Positions 25,899 through 35,798 of a DNA stretch of 64,000 nt are shown here, piece by piece. The translations under genes and the position numbers were made by a program. How positions within the stretch are numbered: position 1 is the stretch's first letter; the number at the start of each line of letters is the position of its first letter. Origin of the DNA: Aestuariibacter sp. GS-14 (GTDB lineage Bacteria; Pseudomonadota; Gammaproteobacteria; Enterobacterales; Alteromonadaceae); NCBI RefSeq assembly GCF_006494365.1, contig NZ_VHIP01000001.1, positions 124,001 to 188,000 of the forward strand, written 5' to 3'. The notes below the pieces were generated by a model. That model saw only the letters and a list, made by a program, of their open reading frames with translations. It was not told the DNA's origin and ran no database searches.

Positions 25899-28397
25899 AT
25901 GCCAAACGATTTTCCTCAAATACTTCAGCGTCTGGATCAACAAAAGCTATGGGACTTCCCTGGTGGTGTTCATCCTGACGGCCGTAAATCCCTGTCAAAC
26001 CAAACGTCTATTGGTACATTAGCGTTACCACAAACACTGGTTATTCCGGTAAAGCAGCACATTGGTACTGCGGGAAGCTGTTTAGTTGCAGTGGGTGATC
26101 GCGTGCTGAAAGGTCAGCCGTTAACACAAAGCCCCCACCCTTTTTCTGTGCCGGTGCACGCCCCAACGTCGGGCGACGTAATTGCAATAGAAGAACGCAC
26201 CACCGCACACCCCAGCGGACTTGCTGAGCTTTGTGTAGTGATTAAACCTGATGGCCAGGATCAATGGACAAGCATTAGTGGCTTTAATGATTACACTCAT
26301 GAAGAGCCCAATGCATTGATAGCGGCAATATGTGATGCCGGTATAGCCGGAATGGGTGGCGCAGGCTTTCCAACGCACATTAAATCAACCGCCAGAAAAA
26401 CCGTTGAGTTTATAATTATTAACGGCGTGGAATGCGAACCCTATATTACCTCTGACGACCGCCTTATGCGTGAACACGCCTGGCAAATCCGTCAGGGTAT
26501 TGATATTTTACGTCACCTGCTCACACCTAAAGTTACCCTTATCGGTATTGAAGACAACAAGCCTGAAGCCTATGAGGCAATGCGAAAAGTGTGCGAAGAC
26601 AATGCACAAATTCGCGTAGTGTCGGTGCCAACCAAATACCCTGCAGGCGGTGAAAAACAACTAATTCAGGTGCTTACCGGGCGTGAAGTCCCGCGTGACG
26701 GCCTGCCCGCCGACATTGGCGTAATGATGTTTAACGTAGGCACCAGCTATGCCATTGCCGATGCCATTTTGTACGGCAAGCCGCTGATTCAACGGGTGGT
26801 AACCTTAACGGGTGAGGCGCTTCAGCACCCGCAAAATGTGTGGGCACTGATTGGCACGCCAATTCAGACACTGCTGGCGCAAGGCAGTTATCAACCCAAG
26901 CGTCAGGCCAGCCCAACAGTGATCATGGGCGGTCCCATGATGGGCTTTACCCTGCCGTCAACCGACGTGCCCGTGGTGAAAACCACCAACTGCATTCTGG
27001 TACCGGCCAAAAAAGAACTGCGAATGAATCAGCGTGAGCTCGCTTGCATTCGCTGCAGTGCGTGTGCCGACGCCTGCCCTGCAAGTTTGCTACCCCAGCA
27101 ATTGTACTGGCACAGTAAAGCAAGCGAATTGGAGAAAGCCGAAGAATACAATTTATTCGATTGTATTGAGTGCGGAGCCTGTGCGTACGTTTGCCCCAGC
27201 GAAATTCCGCTGGTGCATTACTATCGCAAAGCCAAGTCGCAAATTCGTGTTCAGAAAGACGAAAAAGACAAGGCTGAAAAATCCAGGCAACGGTTTGAAG
27301 CGCGTAAAGCGAGGCTAGAGCGCGAAAAAGAAGAGCGCGAAGCTAAACATCGTCAGGCCGCGGAAGCGCGTAAACAGGCAATGGAAGCTCAGCAACAACG
27401 CGCGGCCGCTACCAAAAATGAAGACACCGCCGCCAGTCCGGCCAAAGATAAAGTTGCTGCCGCACTGGCCAGAGCGAAAGCCAAGAAGGCAGCGCAGCAA
27501 TCAGAAGCCGAAGGCGTTTCTGAAGCTGCCCCGCAAAGTACACCATCTGACGCAAAGCAAGATAAAGTGGCCGCAGCCATTGCCAGAGCAAAAGCGAAGA
27601 AAGCTCAGCTAGCAGCTGGCGCATCCGATGCTGAATCAACACCAAGTGATACCGTGTCACAAGAAAGCAGCACCGGACACGACGCCAATGCAGATCGCAA
27701 AGCCAAAGTGGCTGCTGCGATTGCTCGCGCTAAGGCTAAAAAAGCCGGCTTGACGAGCCCGGAGGAAGCGTTGGGTAATGCCCCTGCGACTACAGATTCA
27801 GCGACAACCGATAGTATTGAGACAGCAGTAACGGATCCCGCTGCCGAGCGTAAAGCCAAAGTCGCTGCGGCCGTTGCACGAGCGAAAGCCAAAAAAGCTG
27901 CGGTTGAAGCTGATAGCAACGCTGAACAAACCAATATACAAACGTCCGTCGAAAACGCAGAACCGGTTGAAACATCAGCGACTACCGAAACTGATGATGC
28001 CGAAACACAGCGCAAAGCCAAAATTGCAGCAGCAGTAGCACGTGCAAAAGCGAAAAAGGCGTCGAAAGAGTCAGATAGTGCGGTGCAGACCTCAACAAGC
28101 GAAACAGAAGAGTCAACCGGGCACGGCGACGAATCACTAAGCCCAGAAGCCCAGCGCAAAGCCAAAATTGCCGCCGCGGTAGCCCGCGCAAAAGCGAAAA
28201 AAGCGGCAACTGATTCGTCGTCGCCTTCGCCGTCGCAAGTTCAGGAAGTAGCCAGCGAGAAAAGTGAATCAGCCGACGACTCAATGAGTCCCGAAGCCCA
28301 GCGCAAAGCCAAAATTGCCGCGGCTGTTGCGCGCGCCAAAGCAAAAAAAGCGGCGCAGGAAAACAGCAGTGGCGAGCAGGAGCAAGATAACGCATGA
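25899..28397 (+). CDS. rsxC: electron transport complex subunit RsxC (RnfC) with a long repeat tail
   Basis: An 832-residue peripheral subunit that accepts electrons from NADH. The first 450 residues hold the Complex1_51K-like NADH/FMN domain ([24 protein letters not shown]) and two ferredoxin motifs ([34 protein letters not shown]). The remaining 380 residues are a coiled, charged tail with seven copies of a unit like [17 protein letters not shown], separated by Ser/Thr/Glu-rich linkers. Such tails are known in enterobacterial RsxC and vary in length. The stop overlaps rsxD by 4 bp (ATGA). Confidence 0.97.
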   Translation: MPNDFPQILQRLDQQKLWDFPGGVHPDGRKSLSNQTSIGTLALPQTLVIPVKQHIGTAGSCLVAVGDRVLKGQPLTQSPHPFSVPVHAPTSGDVIAIEERTTAHPSGLAELCVVIKPDGQDQWTSISGFNDYTHEEPNALIAAICDAGIAGMGGAGFPTHIKSTARKTVEFIIINGVECEPYITSDDRLMREHAWQIRQGIDILRHLLTPKVTLIGIEDNKPEAYEAMRKVCEDNAQIRVVSVPTKYPAGGEKQLIQVLTGREVPRDGLPADIGVMMFNVGTSYAIADAILYGKPLIQRVVTLTGEALQHPQNVWALIGTPIQTLLAQGSYQPKRQASPTVIMGGPMMGFTLPSTDVPVVKTTNCILVPAKKELRMNQRELACIRCSACADACPASLLPQQLYWHSKASELEKAEEYNLFDCIECGACAYVCPSEIPLVHYYRKAKSQIRVQKDEKDKAEKSRQRFEARKARLEREKEEREAKHRQAAEARKQAMEAQQQRAAATKNEDTAASPAKDKVAAALARAKAKKAAQQSEAEGVSEAAPQSTPSDAKQDKVAAAIARAKAKKAQLAAGASDAESTPSDTVSQESSTGHDANADRKAKVAAAIARAKAKKAGLTSPEEALGNAPATTDSATTDSIETAVTDPAAERKAKVAAAVARAKAKKAAVEADSNAEQTNIQTSVENAEPVETSATTETDDAETQRKAKIAAAVARAKAKKASKESDSAVQTSTSETEESTGHGDESLSPEAQRKAKIAAAVARAKAKKAATDSSSPSPSQVQEVASEKSESADDSMSPEAQRKAKIAAAVARAKAKKAAQENSSGEQEQDNA
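27446..28371 (+). repeat. coding repeats in the RsxC tail
   Basis: Seven imperfect repeats encode (K/R)xK(V/I)AAA(L/I/V)ARAKAKKA. They are spaced unevenly by 20 to 45 residues of acidic, Ser/Thr-rich linker. DNA identity between copies is moderate, with many synonymous changes, so protein-level selection rather than recent duplication keeps them similar. Confidence 0.8.
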
Positions 28398-29485
28398 AGT
28401 TAACCCTATCGAGTTCTCCTCACCAACACGTTCGGCGCACCACCGATCAGGTTATGCGCTGGGTACTGTACGCCATGATCCCTGGCGTCATTGCTCAGGT
28501 CGTATTTTTTGGCTGGGGTGTAATAATACAAATGCTGTTAGCGGCCATTACTGCGGTAGTCACGGAAGCGGTTATTGTCGCCCTGCGAAAGCGAGAAATA
28601 GGCCAGGCTATCGCCGATTACAGTGCCATCGTTACTGCACTGTTACTGGCGGTAAGTTTACCGCCATTGTTGCCCTGGTGGATGACCGTGCTGGGCAGCT
28701 GGTTTGCTATTGCCATTGTTAAACAACTTTATGGCGGCTTGGGATTCAATTTATTCAATCCAGCTATGGCAGCATACGTGATGCTGTTAATTTCATTCCC
28801 TGCCGCTATGAGTGGCTGGTTGCCACCATCTTCGCTGGCACTGCATACCTTGTCGTTTGGTGACGCCGTATCCGTAATATTTACCGGGTTTAGTCAATCG
28901 GGATACGATCTTACTCAGCTGCGCGCGGGTGCCGATGGTTTTACCATGGCAACCCCTCTCGACTACGTTAAAACCCAATTGAGTCAGGGATACACTTACA
29001 CGGAAGCCCTTACCCCCCCATTGTTCGGCAACGGAATAACCGAAGCCGCTGGCGCTGGCTGGGGCTGGATTGCACTGGCGTACTTAGCTGGCGGCGTATT
29101 GCTCATTCAACTGCGCATTATTAGCTGGCATATTCCTGTCTCGCTGTTAGCCAGTGTTGCGGTAACCGCCGTCTTTTTGCAGCTTATCAATGGCGATTTA
29201 TATGGCTCTGCCTTATTTCACTGGACCAATGGTGCGGTAATGCTGGGCGCATTTTTTATTGCAACGGATCCTGTCTCTGCCTCCACAACGCCTAAAGGCC
29301 GGTTGGTATTTGGTGCGGCTATTGGTTTTTGGGTAGTAATGATACGCACCTTTGGTGGCTACCCCGATGCCATCGCATTTGCCGTGGTGATCATGAATAT
29401 GGCCGTCCCCCTGATTGATTATTACACTCAGCCAAGAGTGTATGGTCAGAAGCCCAGGAAAAAGCCTTCAGAGGGAGACGCCTGA
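28394..29485 (+). CDS. rsxD: electron transport complex subunit RsxD (RnfD)
   Basis: A 363-residue inner-membrane subunit of the NqrB/RnfD family with about nine membrane segments. [20 protein letters not shown] is a family signature, and the covalent-FMN threonine region lies in an early to middle loop ([11 protein letters not shown]). It is related to the ion-translocating subunit of Na+-NQR. It overlaps rsxC by 4 bp and rsxG by one base. Confidence 0.97.
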   Translation: MKLTLSSSPHQHVRRTTDQVMRWVLYAMIPGVIAQVVFFGWGVIIQMLLAAITAVVTEAVIVALRKREIGQAIADYSAIVTALLLAVSLPPLLPWWMTVLGSWFAIAIVKQLYGGLGFNLFNPAMAAYVMLLISFPAAMSGWLPPSSLALHTLSFGDAVSVIFTGFSQSGYDLTQLRAGADGFTMATPLDYVKTQLSQGYTYTEALTPPLFGNGITEAAGAGWGWIALAYLAGGVLLIQLRIISWHIPVSLLASVAVTAVFLQLINGDLYGSALFHWTNGAVMLGAFFIATDPVSASTTPKGRLVFGAAIGFWVVMIRTFGGYPDAIAFAVVIMNMAVPLIDYYTQPRVYGQKPRKKPSEGDA

Positions 29486-30126
29486 TGCCCAACAGCATAT
29501 TGAAAAACGGTGGGTTATTGGCCTTATTCGCCTTAATTACGACAGCCCTCATTGCGTTTACCTACGAAAGTACCGAACAGAAAATTGCTGAACAGCGCGC
29601 CAAACGACTGCTGAGCACCTTAAATGAGGTTGTACCGCCCGCGCTTTACAACAACCAATTGGCACTGGACTGTGTGCAACTCGATACCCCTGAACTTGGC
29701 CGTGGCTTGCACGCGGTGTATCGCGCCCGGTTGGATAGCAATAATGCCGCACTGGCCGCAGAATTTACCGCGCCGGATGGTTACAGTGGCAACATTCATT
29801 TAATTCTTGGGGTGAATACCCAAGGTGAAGTACTCGGCGTAAGAGCGCTGGATCATGCTGAAACCCCCGGACTGGGCGACAAAATAGACATGGCAGTGAG
29901 CGACTGGATGCTGGGATTCAACGGTAAGGTATACCAGGCTGAAGACGCTAAACGCTGGCAGGTAAAAAAAGATGGCGGGCAGTTTGATCAGTTCACTGGA
30001 GCCACTATTACGCCAAGAGCGGTAGTTGGCGCAGTAGCCCGCACTCTGGATTACATCAATCACCAGCAGACCCGGTTATTTGATTTACCCACCAACTGCC
30101 CTGCCCAGGCAGAATCACAGGAGTAA
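29485..30126 (+). CDS. rsxG: electron transport complex subunit RsxG (RnfG)
   Basis: A 213-residue subunit with one N-terminal membrane helix and a periplasmic FMN-binding domain. The motif FTGATITPRAVV carries the threonine that binds FMN covalently through phosphate. ETPGLGDKI is also conserved. Flavinylation would need an ApbE-type transferase, which is not in the window. Confidence 0.96.
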   Translation: MPNSILKNGGLLALFALITTALIAFTYESTEQKIAEQRAKRLLSTLNEVVPPALYNNQLALDCVQLDTPELGRGLHAVYRARLDSNNAALAAEFTAPDGYSGNIHLILGVNTQGEVLGVRALDHAETPGLGDKIDMAVSDWMLGFNGKVYQAEDAKRWQVKKDGGQFDQFTGATITPRAVVGAVARTLDYINHQQTRLFDLPTNCPAQAESQE

Positions 30127-30132
30127 GTGCGT

Positions 30133-30822
30133 ATGTATCAACAGCTCACACTCGAAGGCTTGTGGAAAAACAACCCCGCACTGGTACAGTTGCTTGGGTT
30201 ATGCCCGTTACTGGCGGTTACATCCAGTGTCATTAATGGTTTAGGACTGGGGATAGCCACAACGCTGGTGCTCATTGGCTCAAACGCAACGGTGTCATTA
30301 ATTCGCAATTATGTCACCTCGGCCATTCGCATTCCGGTTTTCGTCATGATCATTGCTGCGTTCGTAACCGTAATTCAACTACTGATGAATGCCTATACCT
30401 ACGAATTGTATCTGGCCCTTGGGATATTCATTCCGCTGATTGTGACTAACTGCGCCATTATTGGCCGTGCAGAGGCATTTGCATCCAAAAATCCCCTAGC
30501 GGCATCGGCCTTTGACGGACTGATGATGGGACTGGGCTTTACTCTGGTTCTGGTTATTCTGGGTGGTATCCGTGAAGCACTGGGCAACGGCACATTGTTA
30601 CACGGCGCAGAGCGGCTGTTTGGCCCTGTAGCAACAAACTGGCAAATCACCCTGTTTAGCCCCGATAATCCGTTTTTGCTGGCCATATTGCCTCCTGGCG
30701 CATTCCTGGGACTGGGTTTTTTGATTGCATTGAAAAACATTATCGATAAACGGCTGGCCGAAAAAGCGGCCGCAAATGCGCCCAAAACCGTGGTTCGCGC
30801 ACGCGTGACTGCCGAAAATTAG
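30133..30822 (+). CDS. rsxE: electron transport complex subunit RsxE (RnfE)
   Basis: A 229-residue inner-membrane subunit, homologous to RsxA, with the motifs [15 protein letters not shown] and [19 protein letters not shown]. It completes the six-subunit complex. I chose the ATG at 30133 because AGGAG lies about 10 bp before it; a GTG at 30127 would be too close to that site. nth follows after 30 bp, the same order as in enterobacteria. Confidence 0.96.
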   Translation: MYQQLTLEGLWKNNPALVQLLGLCPLLAVTSSVINGLGLGIATTLVLIGSNATVSLIRNYVTSAIRIPVFVMIIAAFVTVIQLLMNAYTYELYLALGIFIPLIVTNCAIIGRAEAFASKNPLAASAFDGLMMGLGFTLVLVILGGIREALGNGTLLHGAERLFGPVATNWQITLFSPDNPFLLAILPPGAFLGLGFLIALKNIIDKRLAEKAAANAPKTVVRARVTAEN

Positions 30823-30852
30823 TAATACAAAGCGTATAAACTGGTACCCATT

Positions 30853-31569
30853 ATGAGTAGTTCCCTTACAAAACAACAAAAAGTACAGGCCATCATGACC
30901 ATTCTGGATGAACTGTACCCGGAAATACCCATTCCACTGGATCACAAAGACCCCTATACACTGCTGATAGCGGTATTATTATCTGCCCAGTGCACCGACG
31001 AGCGGGTAAACCAGATTACGCCAAAATTGTTTGCCAGGGCCGATAACCCCTTTGATATGGTGAAAATGAGCATTGACGACATCCAGGCAATCATCAAACC
31101 CTGTGGCTTGTCGCCGATGAAGTCAAAAGGTATCTGGCATCTGTCGGATATGATCATAAAACTGCACGGCGGTGAAGTACCACAGGATTTTGAGGCACTT
31201 GAAGCCATGCCAGGCGTAGGCCACAAAACGGCATCAGTGGTAATGTCCCAGGCATTTGGTGTACCCGCCTTTCCGGTGGATACCCATATTCACCGCCTGA
31301 TGTACCGATGGGGCTTGTCTAACGGCAAAAGTGTGGAACAAACCGAGCGCGATGCCAAACGTCTGTTCCCTAAAGAGCGCTGGAACGACCTGCACCTGCA
31401 AATTATTTATTACGGACGTGAATACTGCCCGGCCAGAGGCTTTGTGCTGGACAACTGCATTATTACCCGTCAGTACGGCCGTAAGCGTTTTATTAACGAG
31501 GTATTGAAAGAACAAGAAAAAAAGCAGCTGTCAAAACAAAAGAAAGTTGTAAAAAGGTCAATTAAGTAG
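30853..31569 (+). CDS. nth: endonuclease III-like DNA glycosylase/AP lyase with an incomplete iron-sulfur motif
   Basis: A 238-residue HhH-GPD glycosylase for oxidised pyrimidines. The helix-hairpin-helix MPGVGHKTASVV with catalytic Lys125, and Asp143 in VDTHIHR, are intact. The usual C-terminal C-X6-C-X2-C-X5-C iron-sulfur loop is not: Cys192 and Cys202 remain, but the second and fourth positions are Leu199 and Tyr208. A basic tail (about 25 residues, KKQLSKQKKVVKRS) follows, making it longer than the 211-residue E. coli enzyme. The gene sits after rsxE as in many gammaproteobacteria, but the sequence style recalls a different Nth subfamily, possibly acquired. Confidence 0.92.
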   Translation: MSSSLTKQQKVQAIMTILDELYPEIPIPLDHKDPYTLLIAVLLSAQCTDERVNQITPKLFARADNPFDMVKMSIDDIQAIIKPCGLSPMKSKGIWHLSDMIIKLHGGEVPQDFEALEAMPGVGHKTASVVMSQAFGVPAFPVDTHIHRLMYRWGLSNGKSVEQTERDAKRLFPKERWNDLHLQIIYYGREYCPARGFVLDNCIITRQYGRKRFINEVLKEQEKKQLSKQKKVVKRSIK

Positions 31570-31670
31570 CAAGTCTAAAATTTGCAGTGCTCATAGCCTA
31601 TTGACACAAATACCGTTTTTTCTGACATATTTACCTTATTTCATCATCGTTTTTTCAAGGAGAATACAAT

Positions 31671-32162
31671 TTGGAAGCTTGGGTAGAACGCGTAATGTAT
31701 GCGTCACGATGGTTACTTGCGCCTATTTACTTTGGGTTAAGCCTGGCTTTGGTGGCCTTGGGCATTAAGTTTTTTCAGGAACTCTTTCACCTGCTGCCCC
31801 ACGTACTGGAAATCAGCGAAGCAGACATTGTTCTGGTGGTGTTATCGCTGATTGACATCGCACTGGTATCGGGCCTGATCATTATGGTGATGTTTACCAG
31901 TTACGAGAACTTTGTGTCGCAAATAGACCTGAAAGAAGGTACTGAAAAACTGGCGTGGCTGGGCACACTAGACACCAGTTCACTCAAGAGCAAAGTTGCC
32001 GCGTCGATTGTCGCCATTTCGTCTATTCATTTACTGAAAATTTTTATGAATGCGAAGAATATCGATAACGACAAGCTCATGTGGTACGTGTTGATCCACC
32101 TCACATTCGTTATCTCGGCCTATGCCATGGGTACACTGGACAAATCCACCCGCAAGCATTAA
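31671..32162 (+). CDS. yqhA: YqhA family (UPF0114) inner-membrane protein
   Basis: A 163-residue membrane protein with three to four membrane segments. [32 protein letters not shown] and [17 protein letters not shown] are highly conserved family blocks. The start is TTG at 31671 with AAGGAG in good position, and this start matches the E. coli YqhA N-terminus as I recall it. The function is unknown. Confidence 0.93.
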   Translation: MEAWVERVMYASRWLLAPIYFGLSLALVALGIKFFQELFHLLPHVLEISEADIVLVVLSLIDIALVSGLIIMVMFTSYENFVSQIDLKEGTEKLAWLGTLDTSSLKSKVAASIVAISSIHLLKIFMNAKNIDNDKLMWYVLIHLTFVISAYAMGTLDKSTRKH

Positions 32163-32178
32163 TAGGCTCGGTATCCCT

Positions 32179-32208
32179 CCTGAAACCAGATTCACACCTG
32201 GTTTCAGG
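32179..32208. terminator. bidirectional hairpin between yqhA and the MFS gene
   Basis: CCTGAAACCA pairs perfectly with TGGTTTCAGG around a 10-nt loop, between the convergent stops at 32162 and 32220. There is no T-run, so it is a weaker intrinsic terminator or a 3'-end stabiliser. Confidence 0.55.
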
Positions 32209-32219
32209 AAACAATCACG

Positions 32220-33437
32220 CTAAGCGGTTACCACTCTCAAGCGTTCAACCGGACGTTCATCAATCCACAAATGCAGTAATGCAGTGACCACCGCAATGCC
32301 GCAAGCCGCCCACCACACCACATCGTAAGAGCCGGTAACGTCAAACAAGTAGCCACCCAGCCACACGCCACTGAATGAGCCTAACTGGTGACTTAAAAAC
32401 ACAATGCCATACAACAATCCCATGTAAGGCAACCCAAACATTTGCGCCACCAGCCCGGACGTGGGAGGCACCGTAGCTAACCACAGTAAGCCCGTAATAA
32501 TTGAAAAGGCATAAACAGAATGCGCTGACATGGGGAAATACATAAACGCGGCAATGGAAACCGCACGTAATGCATAAATACCTGTGAGTATTTTCGCCTT
32601 GGAATACTTGCCTGCCCAGGAGCCAGATAGCAAGCAACCAAATATATTAAACAATCCAATCAAAGCCAAACTGGCAACCGCAACATCAGAGGCAAAGCCC
32701 CTGTCACTCAAAAACGCCGGCATGTGCACGGTAATAAACGCCAATTGAAATCCACATACAAAAAAACCGGCTACCAGTAGCCAGTAGTGTGAATAGGTAC
32801 ACGCCTCGCGCAGCGCTTCCGACATCGACTGTTTCTTGACAGTACCAGCCGTTTGCCCGGTAGGTTTTGTCGCTTCACGCAGAGGGGACGCTAAAAACAT
32901 CATTAACAAAGCGCAACCTGCCATCAGCATAAGCGCTATGCTCCAACCATAACCGGCAATAAACGACTGTGCCACAGGCACTACCAGCAATTGCCCTGCA
33001 GAGCCAGCTGCACTGCCCAAACCCAATGCAAATGAGCGTTGTTCCGGTGAGACCATACGGGCCATGGCCGGCAATACCACCCCGAAACCGGTTGCGGCAA
33101 TGCCCATTCCCATCAAAAAGCCTGCGCCCACATTCAAGCCTTGAATCGTATCCGCTGTAGCGGTGACATAGAGCCCCAGCGCATAAAGCAGAGTACCTGC
33201 CACCACAGTTTTAACCGTACCAAACCGATCAGCAAACGCACCGGCCACCGGCTGACACAATCCCCACCACAGATTTTGCAGCGCCAGTGCAAAAGCAAAC
33301 ACCTCCCTGCCATAACCAAATTCGGCAGACACCGGTGCCATAAAGAATCCCATGGAAGAGCGCAGTCCAAAGTTAAGCGCCAACAGCACGCAAGCGAAGG
33401 CAATGGCGACACTGAAAAGTGATTTATATTGAGACAT
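32220..33437 (-). CDS. MFS transporter (monocarboxylate/oxalate-formate antiporter-like)
   Basis: A 405-residue carrier with twelve membrane segments. NFGLRSSMGFFMAPVSAEFG at the start and AGAFADRFGTVKTVVAG (loop 2-3 motif with Asp-Arg) resemble the oxalate/formate and monocarboxylate branch of the superfamily. I place the start at the ATG at 33437 because earlier codons read as non-protein leader; 33515 is the longest option. It stands alone and converges on yqhA. The substrate is unknown. Confidence 0.88.
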   Translation of the reverse strand: MSQYKSLFSVAIAFACVLLALNFGLRSSMGFFMAPVSAEFGYGREVFAFALALQNLWWGLCQPVAGAFADRFGTVKTVVAGTLLYALGLYVTATADTIQGLNVGAGFLMGMGIAATGFGVVLPAMARMVSPEQRSFALGLGSAAGSAGQLLVVPVAQSFIAGYGWSIALMLMAGCALLMMFLASPLREATKPTGQTAGTVKKQSMSEALREACTYSHYWLLVAGFFVCGFQLAFITVHMPAFLSDRGFASDVAVASLALIGLFNIFGCLLSGSWAGKYSKAKILTGIYALRAVSIAAFMYFPMSAHSVYAFSIITGLLWLATVPPTSGLVAQMFGLPYMGLLYGIVFLSHQLGSFSGVWLGGYLFDVTGSYDVVWWAACGIAVVTALLHLWIDERPVERLRVVTA

Positions 33438-33599
33438 GTTGATTTGAGGAATCCTGTTGTTTATAGCGCTAAAGGAAATACCCACTATAACGCACTTCTT
33501 AACGTGATTACGCAATGAATGTATACCATGTGGATATCTACCTGAGTAATGCTGACATTAACTCACCCACTGCTGGATCAATATTTAAAAAACAATTAA

Positions 33600-33627
33600 G
33601 TTATGTTCAGATAGCATAGAACATAAC
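33600..33627. promoter_or_regulatory. operator-like inverted repeat before the TPR gene
   Basis: GTTATGTTC (33600-33608) and GAACATAAC (33619-33627) are exact inverted copies 10 bp apart, ending 26 bp before the ATG of the TPR gene. Size and spacing fit a dimeric regulator site; the binder is unknown. Confidence 0.45.
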
Positions 33628-33653
33628 CGTACAAGCGCTGGATAACCATAATA

Positions 33654-35795
33654 ATGAACGTTTTTTTAACAGAGCTTAAACGCCGGAATGTGATTAAGTC
33701 GGTATTGGCTTATTTAGGTATTTCCTGGCTGGTTTTGCAGGTAGTAGAAGTATTCTCCGGTTTAATTGACATGCACCCGCTGGTAGGCCCAGCCGTGATC
33801 CTCACGCTAACCTGTGGACTGCCGGTTATTGCCTACCTGTCGTGGCATTTTGACATTAGCTTAGACGGGATCCACAGAACGCCCCCAGCAGATGGTCAGA
33901 CTTTAAAACCCCTTGGTCCAGGCAGCTGGCTGGGGTTAGGCGGCATCGGAGTGCTGTGCGTGTTCATTGGTTTGCATTTTTTTACTGCCATCGAAGCAGA
34001 CTATAAGGCAGCAAGTGAAGGCCAGCAGCAAGTGATGCAGGCTGACTCAATTGCCGTTATTCCCTTTACCGATCAAAGCCCGGAACGCGATCAAAACTAC
34101 TTAGCATCCGGTTTAGCTGAAGAACTTACCAGCCTGTTGGGGCGTACCGACGGATTCAGGGTTGCGGCCTCTAAATCCAGTCAAATTCTCGCAGAAAAAG
34201 GCTTGTCGCCGGTTGATATAGGCCGTCGCCTGAATGTTCAAACCGTACTAACCGGTAGCGTAAGAGCACAAGGTAGCCGCATTAAGATTCGTGTTGAACT
34301 GGTGAATACGCAAGATGGCCATACGCTTTGGACTGAGAACTTCCTCAGAGACTTTTCAGACGTTTTTAAATTGGAAAGCGAAATTGGCCGTGCTGTGGTT
34401 AATTTGTTGCAAGACAAATACATTGAAGCAGGTTCCTTTCAGGCTTTCGCTACCACCACCAGTACCGACGCCTATGTTATGTATTTAAAGGGCAAGGAAC
34501 AATACCGGCTGCAAACCACCGAATCGATGAAAGCCGCCCGCACGTTGTTTGAACAATCCATCGCCCTCGATCCGGAGTTTGCTCAGGCTTATGTAGCACT
34601 GGCCGATACGATTGCACTGCTAGCTGAAGGAGAAAGCCGCTTTGGCGTACTCAACACCAATATTGCTGCGCAGCTAGCCAAACAAAATCTGGATAAGGCC
34701 ATCGTTCGGCAGCCCAACAATGCAGAAGCCTTTGCTGTAAAAGGCTACGTAGAGTTCATGACCGAGGAATACGACACTGCCCTGACTGATTTGGATAAAG
34801 CGCTAGCAGTAAACTCAAACTTGTCTATTGCGTTTATGTGGCGATATTTAGTTCATCGGGAATTAGGACATTTTGATCAGGCACTAACCGATCTTGAACA
34901 AGCGCTTTCACTGGATCCGATATCCAGAGCAAACCTGGCTAACATGGGATTTGAGTATTCCCGGCGCGGAGAATACGAAAAGGCAAGGTCATATCTGACG
35001 CTGTTAACCAACGATTTCCCTGATTATCCGCAAGCGTATGTAAACCTGGCTGACGCGAATTACCTGGCGGGTGAACATTCGGCGAGTCTGGAAAACTGGC
35101 TAAAGGCGTATTCACTGTCTAAAGACAACCTCAACTATCGCAATAGCGCAGCGAGTATTCTTATTGAACTTGGATTAACGGAGAAAGCCAGACTGCTAAT
35201 TGATGAGGACGACTTGACCTATCAGGCATTTATTTTGGTACGAGAACAAAAAAAGCAGCAACTGGTGGAGTTATTAGCGTTTCAGGTAGCCAGTGATCCC
35301 GATGACTATTGGGCCAAAGTTGAACAGGCTATTTATTTAGGCTGGACGGGGGAAATAAACCAAAGTGCGGAATTATTTATCGCGCTTGAAAAAATCACTC
35401 CCGAACAGGAAATGTATGCCATGCCCTATTGCTCACCGGCCATTGAAATTGCCTGGGCACAAGCCGAATTAAAGACACACCCGGTTGCACAGAACGCATA
35501 TATTTCTACCTGTCAAAAGCAACTCGATAAAGAAATAAAAATATTTAAAGACAGCATTCTAATGTATTTGTCTGCTCGAATTAGCGCCCTCAATGGCGAC
35601 ACTGATGGATTTATCTCGCACTTTACCAATGCATTAAATAATGGATGGTTGCAGTGGTGGACTGAACTGGATCCGCTCGTAGCCACGATGTTTCAAGAAA
35701 GCGAAGAAGCGCAGGCACTGCTTCAGCAGCACAACGAAAAATTAGCGAAAGAAAAACAAAAGGCCGACAACGTCGACCTTTCTAACTATTTGTAG
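33654..35795 (+). CDS. membrane protein with TolB/FlgO-like domain and TPR repeats
   Basis: A 713-residue protein. The N-terminus FLTELKRRNVIKSVLAYLGI is a widespread lead sequence of signalling proteins that join a membrane anchor to TPRs. There are three membrane segments (about 13-34, 43-66, 93-113). Residues 130-260 hold the domain with SIAVIPFTDQS and VLTGSVRAQGSRIKIRVELV, as found in adenylate-cyclase-linked and CadC-like proteins. The rest is a run of TPR units (ALDPEFAQAYVALADT; ALSLDPISRANLANMGFEYS). No cyclase or DNA-binding domain is present. It probably builds a periplasmic or cytoplasmic protein scaffold; its partner is unknown. Confidence 0.85.
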   Translation: MNVFLTELKRRNVIKSVLAYLGISWLVLQVVEVFSGLIDMHPLVGPAVILTLTCGLPVIAYLSWHFDISLDGIHRTPPADGQTLKPLGPGSWLGLGGIGVLCVFIGLHFFTAIEADYKAASEGQQQVMQADSIAVIPFTDQSPERDQNYLASGLAEELTSLLGRTDGFRVAASKSSQILAEKGLSPVDIGRRLNVQTVLTGSVRAQGSRIKIRVELVNTQDGHTLWTENFLRDFSDVFKLESEIGRAVVNLLQDKYIEAGSFQAFATTTSTDAYVMYLKGKEQYRLQTTESMKAARTLFEQSIALDPEFAQAYVALADTIALLAEGESRFGVLNTNIAAQLAKQNLDKAIVRQPNNAEAFAVKGYVEFMTEEYDTALTDLDKALAVNSNLSIAFMWRYLVHRELGHFDQALTDLEQALSLDPISRANLANMGFEYSRRGEYEKARSYLTLLTNDFPDYPQAYVNLADANYLAGEHSASLENWLKAYSLSKDNLNYRNSAASILIELGLTEKARLLIDEDDLTYQAFILVREQKKQQLVELLAFQVASDPDDYWAKVEQAIYLGWTGEINQSAELFIALEKITPEQEMYAMPYCSPAIEIAWAQAELKTHPVAQNAYISTCQKQLDKEIKIFKDSILMYLSARISALNGDTDGFISHFTNALNNGWLQWWTELDPLVATMFQESEEAQALLQQHNEKLAKEKQKADNVDLSNYL

Positions 35796-35798
35796 TAA

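Noticed and set aside
27605-28165. A 186-codon open frame on the minus strand inside rsxC
   Set aside because: It mirrors the Ala/Lys repeat region of rsxC; repetitive GC-rich codons keep the opposite strand open. No ribosome site and no independent protein signature.
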